Of a stretch of DNA of 64,000 nt, positions 33,956-42,895 are shown in pieces. Every line of letters starts with the position of its first letter. Positions within the stretch are counted from its first letter, which is position 1. Source of the stretch: Microthrixaceae bacterium (GTDB lineage Bacteria; Actinomycetota; Acidimicrobiia; Acidimicrobiales; Microtrichaceae); contig JAMLGJ010000004.1 in NCBI GenBank assembly GCA_023958095.1, positions 62,001-126,000 on the forward strand, written 5' to 3'. The notes under the pieces are model-generated. The model was not told where the DNA came from. It did not search any database and worked only from the letters and a program-made list of their open reading frames with translations. The translations under genes were made by a program, and so were the position numbers.

Positions 33956-35872
33956 ATGACCTCCCAGAGCACCACAGCGCCGAACGAGCCGGGACGCGAC
34001 GAGGCCCGCAACGACACGACACCCGGCGACACGGCCCACGGCGACACGGCCCCCGGTGAGGAGGACCTGACCGCAGCCGGGATCCGATGGGACCTCGAGG
34101 GCCTGCTCGACGGCGGGGGCACCGAGGCCCTGCTGGAGCGTGCGGAGTCGCTCGTGGATCGCATCGCCTCGTACCGGGGCGGCATCGCCGAGCTGGATGC
34201 GAAGGGGCTCGCGGACCTGATGCAGCTCTCCGCGGAGCTCGAGGACGTGCTCGGGCGGGCCGGCAACTACGTCATGTTGCGCTTCGCCGAGGACACCACG
34301 GATCCCGCACGCGGCGCCGCCATGGCGGCCTTCGAGGAGCGGGCGACGGCCATGTCGACCAAGCTCGTGTTCTTCGAGCTCGAGTGGGCCGCCCTCGATG
34401 ACACGCGTGTCGAGGCCCTGCTGGGCGACCCCGTGCTCGACTTCTGTGCCCACCACCTGCGCAACCTGCGCCGCTACCGGCCACACCTGTTGTCCGAACC
34501 AGAGGAGAAGCTGCTCACCGAGAAGTCCGTGAGCGGGGCGGGCGCGTGGGTGCGGCTCTTCGACGAGCTCACCTCCGCGCTGACCGTGGAGCTGCCCGGC
34601 AGGCTGCTCGGGGACCCGGATGAACCGAGCGTCGAGGTCGGCCTCGAGACCGGCCTGTCGCTGATCCAGCATCCCGACCGCGAGACCCGCGCCACTGCTG
34701 CGGAAGCCGTGACCGCCGCCCTGGAGCCGGGGCTCCGCACACGCGCGTTCGTCTACAACACGCTGCTGCTCGACAAGTCGGTCGACGACCGTCTCCGCAG
34801 CTACCCGAGCTGGGTGTCGTCGCGGAACCTCTCCAACGAGGCCGATGACGACTCGGTGCAGGCGCTCATCGAGGCGGTCGTGGGCCGCTACGACATCGCC
34901 CAGCGTTGGTATGCGGCGAAGGCACAGGTGCTGGGCCTCGACCGGCTCGCCGACTACGACCGGATGGCGAGCGTCGCCAGTGACGAGTCGACGATCGGCT
35001 GGTCCGAGGCCCGCAGGATCGTGCTCGAGGCCTACGCCAGCTTCTCACCGGAGATGGCAGCGATCGCGGAGCGGTTCTTCGAGGAGAACTGGATCGACGC
35101 ACCCGCCGGCGACGGCAAGCGGCCCGGGGCGTTCTGCGCCTACACGGTTGCCTCCCACCACCCCTACGTGCTGTTGAACTGGACCAGCCGCAACCGCGAC
35201 GTGCTGACGCTCGCACACGAACTCGGTCACGGGCTGCACGCCTACCTCGCGGCGGACCAGGGGGTCTTCCACCAGTCCACTCCGCTCACGCTCGCCGAGA
35301 CCGCATCGGTGTTCGGGGAGGCGGTCACCAACAACGCCCTGCTGGAGAACCTGCAGGACCCGAACGACCGCTTCGCGCTGCTCGCGTCGACCCTCGAGGA
35401 CTCGATCGCGACGGTGTTCCGCCAGGTCGCCATGAACCGGTTCGAGGACGCGGTGCACCACGAGCGCAGGGATGTCGGGGAGATCTCGGTGGAGCGCTTC
35501 GGCGAGCTCTGGGCCGACACGCAGTCCACGATGCTCGGTGACGCGGTCGAGCTCACCGAGGGCTACCGCACCTGGTGGAGCTACATACCGCACTTCATCT
35601 CCACACCCGGTTACGTGTACGCCTACGCGTACGGCCAGCTGTTGGCGCTGTCTGTGTACGCCCGCTACCGCAGCCAGGGGCGCGAGTTCGTGCCCGCGTA
35701 CCTCGAGCTGCTCAGGGCCGGTGGTTCGCTCCCACCCGAGGAGCTGGGCAGGATCGTCGACTGCGACCTCACCGACCCGGGGTTCTGGGACGCCGGACTC
35801 GACATAGTGGAGTCGCAGCTGGACTCGGCCCTCGAGGCGGGCCGGGCCGCGGGCCGGCTCACCCAGCGGTGA
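33956..35872 (+). CDS. M3-family oligoendopeptidase (PepF-like)
   Basis: A 638-residue zinc peptidase. The metal motif H421-E422-x2-H425 lies in LAHELGHGLHAYLA, and the third ligand Glu is in the downstream TLAETASVFGEAV. The N-terminal half is helical as in oligoendopeptidase F, and the YAYAYGQLLAL segment near the C-terminus is family-typical. It degrades short peptides in the cytosol. The first 40 residues, with repeated GDTA units (DTTPGDTAHGDTAPGEE), are a low-complexity extension not found in most members. Confidence 0.92.
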   Translation: MTSQSTTAPNEPGRDEARNDTTPGDTAHGDTAPGEEDLTAAGIRWDLEGLLDGGGTEALLERAESLVDRIASYRGGIAELDAKGLADLMQLSAELEDVLGRAGNYVMLRFAEDTTDPARGAAMAAFEERATAMSTKLVFFELEWAALDDTRVEALLGDPVLDFCAHHLRNLRRYRPHLLSEPEEKLLTEKSVSGAGAWVRLFDELTSALTVELPGRLLGDPDEPSVEVGLETGLSLIQHPDRETRATAAEAVTAALEPGLRTRAFVYNTLLLDKSVDDRLRSYPSWVSSRNLSNEADDDSVQALIEAVVGRYDIAQRWYAAKAQVLGLDRLADYDRMASVASDESTIGWSEARRIVLEAYASFSPEMAAIAERFFEENWIDAPAGDGKRPGAFCAYTVASHHPYVLLNWTSRNRDVLTLAHELGHGLHAYLAADQGVFHQSTPLTLAETASVFGEAVTNNALLENLQDPNDRFALLASTLEDSIATVFRQVAMNRFEDAVHHERRDVGEISVERFGELWADTQSTMLGDAVELTEGYRTWWSYIPHFISTPGYVYAYAYGQLLALSVYARYRSQGREFVPAYLELLRAGGSLPPEELGRIVDCDLTDPGFWDAGLDIVESQLDSALEAGRAAGRLTQR

Positions 35873-35910
35873 GGCGCTCCAGCATCCGCGTGGACCGCAC
35901 CGGCGAGTCG

Positions 35911-35916
35911 TAGGGT
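35911..35916 (+). promoter_or_regulatory. -10 box before the GGDEF-EAL gene
   Basis: TAGGGT; the start of transcription near 35923 leaves a leader of about 78 bases before ATG 36001. Confidence 0.35.
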
Positions 35917-36000
35917 TGCCGCGAAGCGGGAGGGTGCCGGACCGGGTCCCAATCCCGATCCGCACGACGACGACCCAGACCCTCCCGGGAACCCACTTCG

Positions 36001-37707
36001 ATGCAGGCCCACAGCCGAACACATGCGCTCTCGGCCAGTTCCATGGACGCGCTCCGCGAAGGGATCGTGATCATCTCGGCCTCGGGGGCGATCGAATGGG
36101 TCAACGCCTCCATGTGCCAGATGCTCGGCAGGTCGGCCGACGACGTGGTCGGACACAGCGTCCATGAGCCTCCATGGAACCTCGAGTCACCCTCGGTGGG
36201 CATGCTCGACGCATCGGAGTGCCCGGCGGCACTCGCACTGCGCGGAATCCGCCAGCCCGAACTGACGCTGCTGCTCCACGCCGCGGGAGCGCCCCGCTGG
36301 GTGAAGGTGCGCACGGTGGCAGCCGACCCGTTCGACCCGGCGAGGGGTGTGACCATGCTGGTGGAGGACCTGAGCCAGCTGGTGGAGGCACAACACGGCC
36401 TCGAACGGGCGCTCAACGCGGATCCCCTCACCGGCCTCGCGACCCGCAACCGGATCCTCTCACTCGTCGAGGCGTCCCTGCCGGGCGGACATCCGGAGAC
36501 CCGGGCCCAGCGGGTCGGGGTGCTCCACGTCGACCTCGACGGCTTCAGGCTCATCAACGACTCGTTCGGCTCCACCGTCGGCGACGCGGTCCTCGTCGAG
36601 GTGGCGAGCCGACTTCGCTCGGTCGCCGGCCACGTCGCCGAGGTGGGCCGGATGGGGGTGGACGAGTTCCTGGTCCTGGTCACCACCGACGACCCCTCGC
36701 TCGCCTTCGACGCGACGCTCTGCGAGCTCGCCGACGAGATCCGCCGCTCGCTGGCCGTGCCGGTCCGCCACGACGGCATGGAGCTGCACCTGACGGCGTC
36801 GCTCGGCGCCGCCCGGGCACCCGAGGACGCCTCCGACGGTCCCGAACTCCTGGCGGCGGCGGACCGGGCCGTCCGCGCGGGGCGACAGTCCGGGCGCAAC
36901 CAGTTCCGCTTCCACGACGTCACGATCGACATACGCAACCAGGACCGCATCAACCTCGACCGGTCGCTGCGGCTCGCCACCGCCCGCCGCGAACTGGAGG
37001 TCTACTACCAGCCGATAGTGCAGGTGGCCTCGGGTCGGGTCTGCGGTGCCGAGGCCCTCGTCCGCTGGCACCACCCACAGCGCGGACCGGTGCCGCCGGG
37101 TGAGTTCATACCGACTGCCGAGACGACCGGCACGATCGGTGCGATCAGCGACTTCGTGCTGGAGACGGTCGGCAACGACATCCGCGGATGGACCGAGCGT
37201 GGCGTGATGTCCCACGACTCCAGGATCTCGGTCAACATATCCGCCTCGGAGTTCAACCGACCCGACCTGCTGGACCGCATGGACAGGATCCTGCGGGCCA
37301 CCGGCACCGACCCTTCCCGGATCGAGCTCGAGATCACCGAGTCGGTGCTGCTCGATGACCTGTCGGGGGCGGCGAAGCGGCTCGAGGAGATCGACCGGTT
37401 GGGCATGCGGGTGGCCATCGACGACTTCGGCACCGGCTACTCGTCGCTCTCCTACCTGCACGAGCTCCCGCTGCACACACTCAAGATCGACCGTCGATTC
37501 ATCACCGAGGTGTCACGGGGACGTGCCGGCGCGGTCACCCGCACGATCCTCGACCTCGCACGCAACCTCGGGTTCACCGCGGTCGCCGAGGGGCTGGAAC
37601 ACGATCACCAGCTCGAGTTCCTGGCCCGGAACGGCTGTGAGCTGGCCCAGGGTTTCCTGTTCGCTCCCCCACTTCCCCGGGAGTCGTTCGAACAGCACGT
37701 CGCCTGA
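36001..37707 (+). CDS. PAS-GGDEF-EAL protein, probable c-di-GMP phosphodiesterase
   Basis: A 568-residue soluble signalling protein. A PAS domain (about 10-130, EGIVIISASGAIEWVNASM) is followed by a GGDEF domain whose signature is altered to GVDEF (219-223), so cyclase activity is doubtful. A C-terminal EAL domain has E351-A-L, NISASEF, ITESVLL, IDDFGTGYSSLSYLHELP and the KIDRRFI Lys, all intact. It should hydrolyse cyclic di-GMP to pGpG, with PAS and the degenerate GGDEF as sensors. An in-frame Met at 36043 is a possible later start. It is convergent with the histidine kinase gene across a GC-rich hairpin. Confidence 0.9.
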   Translation: MQAHSRTHALSASSMDALREGIVIISASGAIEWVNASMCQMLGRSADDVVGHSVHEPPWNLESPSVGMLDASECPAALALRGIRQPELTLLLHAAGAPRWVKVRTVAADPFDPARGVTMLVEDLSQLVEAQHGLERALNADPLTGLATRNRILSLVEASLPGGHPETRAQRVGVLHVDLDGFRLINDSFGSTVGDAVLVEVASRLRSVAGHVAEVGRMGVDEFLVLVTTDDPSLAFDATLCELADEIRRSLAVPVRHDGMELHLTASLGAARAPEDASDGPELLAAADRAVRAGRQSGRNQFRFHDVTIDIRNQDRINLDRSLRLATARRELEVYYQPIVQVASGRVCGAEALVRWHHPQRGPVPPGEFIPTAETTGTIGAISDFVLETVGNDIRGWTERGVMSHDSRISVNISASEFNRPDLLDRMDRILRATGTDPSRIELEITESVLLDDLSGAAKRLEEIDRLGMRVAIDDFGTGYSSLSYLHELPLHTLKIDRRFITEVSRGRAGAVTRTILDLARNLGFTAVAEGLEHDHQLEFLARNGCELAQGFLFAPPLPRESFEQHVA

Positions 37708-37739
37708 GCACCGCAGCGCTACCTGCGCGGCTGCACCAA

Positions 37740-37767
37740 CCCGGCCCCGCTGCACCGGCGGGCCGGG
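37740..37767. terminator. GC-rich hairpin between convergent genes
   Basis: CCCGGCCC / GGGCCGGG with a further 2-bp GC inner helix after a one-base bulge. It sits midway between the convergent EAL and histidine-kinase genes, so it could stop transcription both ways. No T-tract. Confidence 0.45.
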
Positions 37768-37785
37768 CACCGCGACGGGCGGGGC

Positions 37786-39300
37786 TCAGCCGGCCGCGAC
37801 CCCTTCGGCCGGGGACTCCTCCGCCCTCCAGTGTGCCGATGGGAGCGTCACCACGAAGGTTGCGCCGCCCGAGGGGGCATCCTCGACGTGTATGTGCCCA
37901 CCGTGGCGTTCCACGATCCGGCGCGACAGGGCGAGTCCCAGGCCCGCACCACCGCGGTCCCGGGCCCTGCCCTCCTCGAGTCGGGCGAAGCGCTCGAAGA
38001 TCCGCTGGCGCTGCGAGGCCTCCACGCCGGCGCCGTCGTCACTGACGCGCAGCACCACCCACGGGCCCTCCTCGCGCAGAGACATCCACACCTTGGACCC
38101 GGCGTGACGCGCCGCGTTGTCGGTGAGGTTGCGCACGACGCTGGTCAGTTCGCCGGCGTTGCCCCAGACACGCCCCGCGGAGACCGCTGATATGTCCACC
38201 TCCACCCCGGTTAGCCGTTCGACCTGTGGGAGCACGAGGTCCTCCAGGTCCACCTCGCTGCGCCGGCCGAGGCGTCCCTCGTCCAGTCGGGCCATGGCCA
38301 GGAGGTTGCCCACGAGGTGGTCGAGGCGTGCATCCTCGGAGAGCACCACCTCGGCCACGCTCTCCCACTCGACGTCCTCGGGGTACCGGAGCGCAGTCTC
38401 CAGCTGTGCCCGGATCGACGCGATCGGCGAGCGCAGCTCGTGGCTCGCGTCCGAGACGAACTGGCGTTGCGCGTCGGAGGCGCGTTCGAGACGTTCGAGC
38501 ATCGCGTTCATGGTGTCCGCGAGTTCGGATATCTCGTCGTGGCTCGGCGGGACGGGCACGCGCGCGTCGAGGTTGCTCGCGCTCAGCTCGCGCACCCGGC
38601 GGCTCATCGCCGCCACCGGAGCCAGGGTGCGGCCTGCGACGACCCACGCCATCCCACTCGCCGCGAACACCAGCGCGGGCAGCACCACGAGCAGGGCCCC
38701 GGTGAGGGCGCGCACCGACCGCGTCACGTCCGCACGCGGGGTCACCGCGTGGATGGTGAGCGGACCCACGGTGCTGCTCAGGGCCCTGGTCGACTCGATG
38801 TACCCCTCGCCCTCGTCCGGGGGCAACAGGGTGCGGCCGAAGAGCACCACGCGGCCCTCCTCGTCGACCGCCGGCGCCACCCCCGCTGCGCGCAGCCCGT
38901 CACCGTCTATGTAGAAGAAGGTGCTGCCCAGCACGTCGTTGAGGTCCGCCACCCCACCGGCGCGCAGGCGCCGTTCGAGGTCCTCCTGTGACACGAGCAG
39001 CTGGGCCGGCAGCTGGCCGTCGCTCAGCACCCGTGCCATGGATGCGAGTGCGGCCTCATTGCGGTTCCGCACGTCGTTGACCAGGGTCGCCTCGACCCAC
39101 TGCACCAGCAGGTAGCCGCCGAGCAGCAGCGTCACCCCCACCACCACCGCCACGATCATCGTGACGCGCCAACGGACCGAGGTGAACACCCGCGCCCAGA
39201 TGCTGGAACGGTGACGCGCCGGTCGACCCGGCCCTCCTTCCGGAGCCAATGCGGGGTCGACCGCAGCGTGGGAGCGGGCGGAGCCGGCGGGCTCAGCCAC
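37786..39300 (-). CDS. Sensor histidine kinase
   Basis: A 504-residue two-component kinase. It has transmembrane helix 1 (VTMIVAVVVGVTLLLGGYLLV), an extracytoplasmic loop of about 130 residues, helix 2 (ALLVVLPALVFAASGMAWVVA), HAMP, a HisKA box with H287 in DASHELRSP, and HATPase N/G boxes (NLTDNAARHA, DDGAGV, GGAGLGLAL). Start GTG 39300 overlaps the end of the response regulator gene. Kinase and regulator form an OmpR/EnvZ-type pair. The signal is unknown. A longer N-terminal reading from GTG 39309 is possible. Confidence 0.92.
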   Translation of the reverse strand: MAEPAGSARSHAAVDPALAPEGGPGRPARHRSSIWARVFTSVRWRVTMIVAVVVGVTLLLGGYLLVQWVEATLVNDVRNRNEAALASMARVLSDGQLPAQLLVSQEDLERRLRAGGVADLNDVLGSTFFYIDGDGLRAAGVAPAVDEEGRVVLFGRTLLPPDEGEGYIESTRALSSTVGPLTIHAVTPRADVTRSVRALTGALLVVLPALVFAASGMAWVVAGRTLAPVAAMSRRVRELSASNLDARVPVPPSHDEISELADTMNAMLERLERASDAQRQFVSDASHELRSPIASIRAQLETALRYPEDVEWESVAEVVLSEDARLDHLVGNLLAMARLDEGRLGRRSEVDLEDLVLPQVERLTGVEVDISAVSAGRVWGNAGELTSVVRNLTDNAARHAGSKVWMSLREEGPWVVLRVSDDGAGVEASQRQRIFERFARLEEGRARDRGGAGLGLALSRRIVERHGGHIHVEDAPSGGATFVVTLPSAHWRAEESPAEGVAAG

Positions 39301-40036
39301 CACCCACACCCTGGGGGGTGCTCATCCGGTAGCCGACGCCCCGCACCGTCTCGATGTCACGGCGGTCGAACGGGCGGTCGATCTTGCGGCGCAGGTAGCC
39401 GATGTAGACCTCCACCACGTTCGGGTCGCCATCGAACTCCGCCCCCCAGACCTTCTCCAGGAGCTCCTGTTTCGACACGGGCGTGCCGGGGTTGCGCATC
39501 AGGGCCTCGAGCAGTTCGTACTCCCGGGTGGTGAGCTCGATGGGAACCTCGCCGCGCCTGCAGGTCCGCGGCAACGGGTCGAGCACGAGGTCGCCCACGA
39601 CCATCGGTTGGGCCTTCGCGTCGGTGGAGCGGCGCAACAGGGCGTGGAGACGGGCGACGAGCACCACGAAGGAGAAGGGCTTGGACAGGAAGTCGTCGGC
39701 TCCGGTGTCGAGCGCCTCGGCCTCGTCGTACTCACCCGACTTGGCGGTCAGCATGAGGATCGGCGTGCCCACGCCCTCCTCGCGCAGGTTGCGGCACACC
39801 TTGTAGCCGTTCATGCCCGGCAACATGATGTCGAGCACGATCGCGTCGACCTCCTCGGATCGTCCCCTCTCCAGGCCCGCGAGCCCGTCGTGGACCACCT
39901 CCACCTCGAAGCCCTCCTTGTCGAGGCCCCTGGCGATCCCGTCGGCGAGGACCACCTCGTCCTCCACCACGAGCACCCTGGGCTCCTTCGCCTCGCGTGA
40001 CGCCGCGGAATGGACCTGACCCTCTGTGCTCGACAC
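39293..40036 (-). CDS. OmpR/PhoB-family response regulator
   Basis: A 247-residue regulator. Receiver domain: EDE acidic pocket in LVVEDE, phospho-acceptor D69 in IVLDIMLPG, the conserved Lys in FLSKPF. C-terminal winged helix: LTTREYELLEALMRNPG and YIGYLRRKID. The start GTG 40036 is chosen because AAAGGAG lies 5 bases upstream; the frame stays open for another 27 codons. The first 23 residues are an unstructured Ser/Glu-rich leader. It is co-transcribed with the kinase (8-base overlap). Confidence 0.93.
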   Translation of the reverse strand: MSSTEGQVHSAASREAKEPRVLVVEDEVVLADGIARGLDKEGFEVEVVHDGLAGLERGRSEEVDAIVLDIMLPGMNGYKVCRNLREEGVGTPILMLTAKSGEYDEAEALDTGADDFLSKPFSFVVLVARLHALLRRSTDAKAQPMVVGDLVLDPLPRTCRRGEVPIELTTREYELLEALMRNPGTPVSKQELLEKVWGAEFDGDPNVVEVYIGYLRRKIDRPFDRRDIETVRGVGYRMSTPQGVGGG

Positions 40037-40048
40037 CCGTGCTCCTTT

Positions 40049-40077
40049 CACATCCGTGGAACCCACATCCGTGGAAC
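40049..40077. repeat. Two direct repeats upstream of the response regulator
   Basis: CACATCCGTGGAAC at 40049-40062 and again at 40064-40077, period 15. They end just before the Shine-Dalgarno of the regulator gene. Could be a regulator-binding site or a duplication in a former coding extension (15 bases keep frame). Confidence 0.55.
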
Positions 40078-40190
40078 GCCCGCCGGCTGCTTCCGACAGC
40101 CTGCGTTCCGCCGCCACAGCTTCTCAGGAAATGGTGCCCGCGAACAGGACCCCGGCGGGTGGTGCCCACGGACGGGGCATCCGGGTCGTC

Positions 40191-41948
40191 TCAGTCATAT
40201 GTCGCCTCCAGGCGCCACTGACCGTGCTCGAGGGTGACCAGGTGGGCCCCGGAACCCAACAACACCTGGATCCTGGCCCTGCGTCGCTGCCCCAGGGGAT
40301 CCCACCACCGCTCGTCGATGCACCAGGGACCGGCCCACGAGAGGACCTCCTCCGGGCGCCCCGAGAGGTCGGTGCACACAGCCGGTGGCGCCGAGACCAG
40401 GCCACGGCCGTTGACCGCCACGGGCGCTCCTTCGCGGTCGAACAGACCGAGTGGCTGCGGATCCCTCCAGACCAGCGTTGGCTGGGGGGACGGTGGGGCC
40501 CCGGGCCATGGGGCGGCGGGTTCACCACCATCCGGGCCCTCCACCCCGAAGGGACGCTTGTCATGGCGCTCCGCCGGCGAGCGCCCTCCACCCAGTCGGG
40601 GACTGGTGACACGACCCGGACCCAGCATCGCGTCAAGTCTTGCGACTCCCTTCTCGACGCGCTCGGGGGTCTTCCCGGGCCGGCTCCACAGGCCCAGCTG
40701 GTCACCCTGGTGGGGAATCGCCTGGTCGGCACGCAACAGCAGTGAGGCAACACCCGGGTCGGGCGCCGCACCGTCCCTGTCCGCCGGATCGCCGTCGGTG
40801 CCGGGTGGGCACTCCCGCGAAGCGGCGTTGCGGGTCACCCAGCCCTCCAGTTGCCAGCGGGTGCGCTGTGCCACCCCCGAGGGGTCGAGTGCACCCTCGT
40901 CGCGCCACAGACGGTCGATCCGGTCTCCGCCGGCAGTACGTACCGACACCAGGACACGGGTGCAGACCAGGCCACGCTCGGCCAGCCCGGCCTGCATCTG
41001 CACCGCGGAGCTCCTGGCCATGAACGCGACCTGCTCGACCGTCGTGGCGGGCGGGTCGAACACGGTGGAGACCTCCAGGTCGCCAGGGCGTTCCGATGGG
41101 CACAGGAGGGACGACTCTGCGCCCCGGGCCATGTCGTGGGCGCGCAGGCCGAGGCGACCGAAGCGCGACAACACGTCGGAGGGTTCGAGGTTTGCGTACC
41201 TGCCCAGTGTGTGAAGGCCCAGCCTCTCCAGCACCTCCACCAGGTGTTCCCTGTCCTCCGCGGGACCCCACGACCCACCTCCCTGCATCAGGGCGGCCGT
41301 TGGCAGTCCCCCCAGGTGTCGTGCAGCGGCGCCGGGGGGCACCACCACGATCGGGGTCCCACCCGGGTTGCCCGTGGAGCTGCCCGGAGCCCCCCGGAGC
41401 AGGTGGGAAGGGACGGAGCCGGCCGCGCGAGCTGCGCGTTCCGCCAGCACGGCGGCCGCCCATGGGCCGTCGACCACCGACACACCGACAGCCGGCGGGT
41501 GGGACGCTGGGCCCGTCGGGTCCTTTCGTGCCAGCCCACCGATCGCCGAGCGGACCGCCTCGAGCACCTTCCCGGCGACGGCTGCCTCACCGCCGAAGAA
41601 TCGGGCAGGGCCCCTGGAGGGCACCGAGCAACGGCCGGGTGAGGTCACCTCCCAGCGTGGGGCGAGTTGTTCCAGTGCCGCCATCACCTTCTCGAACGCC
41701 CTCGCGTCGCGCTCGGGATCGGCGGCGACCAGTTCGAGCATCGGGCACATGGACTCCGCCTCCCGCTTGCGCATCCCGGGACGGACCCCTTCCAGGCGCG
41801 CCCCGGGAGTCACCGAGACGACACGGTTGCCTGACAGCACCGCCAACGGGACAGCTGTTCCCCGTCCCGATGCCAGGGCAGCGAAGCCCTCACAACACAC
41901 CGCCAGGGTCCGCAAGGGTTGGATCCGGCCGGCTTCAGCCCCTGGCAC
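40191..41948 (-). CDS. imuB: ImuB, catalytically inactive Y-family polymerase of the mutasome
   Basis: About 585 residues. The N-terminal Y-family fold is recognisable (RTLAVCCEG, then AVLSGNRVVSVTPGARLEGVRPGMRKREAESMCP and GPARFFGG). The metal-binding Asp of motif I is missing, replaced by CCEG, as in other ImuB proteins. The C-terminal region ends QWRLEATYD, the family tail. ImuB bridges DnaE2 to the sliding clamp. It starts 11 bases after the imuA' stop, at GTG 41948 or TTG 41915; the latter gives the tighter match to known N-termini. Confidence 0.85.
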   Translation of the reverse strand: MPGAEAGRIQPLRTLAVCCEGFAALASGRGTAVPLAVLSGNRVVSVTPGARLEGVRPGMRKREAESMCPMLELVAADPERDARAFEKVMAALEQLAPRWEVTSPGRCSVPSRGPARFFGGEAAVAGKVLEAVRSAIGGLARKDPTGPASHPPAVGVSVVDGPWAAAVLAERAARAAGSVPSHLLRGAPGSSTGNPGGTPIVVVPPGAAARHLGGLPTAALMQGGGSWGPAEDREHLVEVLERLGLHTLGRYANLEPSDVLSRFGRLGLRAHDMARGAESSLLCPSERPGDLEVSTVFDPPATTVEQVAFMARSSAVQMQAGLAERGLVCTRVLVSVRTAGGDRIDRLWRDEGALDPSGVAQRTRWQLEGWVTRNAASRECPPGTDGDPADRDGAAPDPGVASLLLRADQAIPHQGDQLGLWSRPGKTPERVEKGVARLDAMLGPGRVTSPRLGGGRSPAERHDKRPFGVEGPDGGEPAAPWPGAPPSPQPTLVWRDPQPLGLFDREGAPVAVNGRGLVSAPPAVCTDLSGRPEEVLSWAGPWCIDERWWDPLGQRRRARIQVLLGSGAHLVTLEHGQWRLEATYD

Positions 41949-41959
41949 CGCCTGCCACC

Positions 41960-42826
41960 TCAGACTGCCCGGCCCAACCACTCCCGGGGCCCGGAACCAC
42001 CGGTGGCATCGGCCACCTCCGGGGTGCCCCCGGCACGGCGGAGAACGGGACCCGACCCCCGACCGGACAGCAGCGGGGTCTCGAGGATGAGTTCGTGGAC
42101 ACGTGGACGTGCGAGGACACCCCTGCCGGACACCTCGACGGTGATGCGACGTTCCGAGAGGGTTCCCCAACCCTGTCCCAGACCATTCCAGCGGGTGTTC
42201 CTGACCTTCAGCTCCACATCACACCGGGACCAGCGGGTGCTGCTGCGGCCCATGGCCGGCGTCACCCCCACCAGCACCACACCACGTTCCCTGGCCCTCG
42301 CACGGAGCCTCCCCAGCATCGCATCGCCCAGGGGCACTGCCGGTCCGCACAACACGATGTCGAAGGCATCGACCATCGCTGCGAGCACCGACGCCGCTGC
42401 GCTCCCCCGCGTACCGGATGGGTCGCCCTGCCCTGAGGAGAAGGAAGAAGAAGGGGAGGAAGAAGAAGGGGCGGTGAGCTCCACGTCCACGACATTGCCC
42501 AACGGGAGTCCCAACTCCGTTGCGGCTTCCCAGCCGAGCTGGGGGAAACCCACACATCCCAACCATCCGCCCGCTCGGCAGGGACCGGCGACGATCCCCA
42601 GGGCAACCGTCGTCGCCCCGGCGGCTCCGGTTACGTGCAGGGAGCTGCCGGGCCTCAGGGCTCCACCGGGAACCAGTGGAGCGAGCGCGTCGACGAGGGG
42701 AAGGAACCCCTGGTGCCCCCTCGGGGCAGTGTCCCCGATGATCGCCTCCAGCTCAGCGGAACCGGTCCCCCGGCGCAGGTTCCTCGTGTCCTGTCCGGCA
42801 CCTGCCGGGGAAACCGCCTCAGTCAT
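41960..42826 (-). CDS. imuA: ImuA' (RecA-like mutasome protein)
   Basis: A 288-residue RecA-fold protein in the position and orientation of ImuA'. The Walker A loop is degraded (VTGAAGATTVALG, lacking the Lys of GKT), as usual for ImuA'. An unusual low-complexity insert SSSSPSSSFSSGQGD (about residues 124-138) is encoded by a purine-rich stretch on the opposite strand. It begins at ATG 42826 behind a LexA-controlled leaderless promoter, and imuB follows. ImuA' interacts with ImuB in SOS mutagenesis. Confidence 0.8.
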   Translation of the reverse strand: MTEAVSPAGAGQDTRNLRRGTGSAELEAIIGDTAPRGHQGFLPLVDALAPLVPGGALRPGSSLHVTGAAGATTVALGIVAGPCRAGGWLGCVGFPQLGWEAATELGLPLGNVVDVELTAPSSSSPSSSFSSGQGDPSGTRGSAAASVLAAMVDAFDIVLCGPAVPLGDAMLGRLRARARERGVVLVGVTPAMGRSSTRWSRCDVELKVRNTRWNGLGQGWGTLSERRITVEVSGRGVLARPRVHELILETPLLSGRGSGPVLRRAGGTPEVADATGGSGPREWLGRAV

Positions 42827-42832
42827 CCAGCC

Positions 42833-42858
42833 CAGTATCGAACATGTGTTCGATACTG
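42833..42858. promoter_or_regulatory. LexA (SOS) box of imuA'-imuB
   Basis: Core TCGAACATGTGTTCGA at 42838-42853 extended to 26 bases with 12-bp arms (CAGTATCGAACA / TGTTCGATACTG). It covers the GATACT -10 box (minus strand, plus coordinates 42834-42839), which is 7 bases from ATG 42826. Confidence 0.9.
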
Positions 42859-42895
42859 GCAAGGGCGGTCCGCGGGAACGGGCAGCCCCGCTCGC

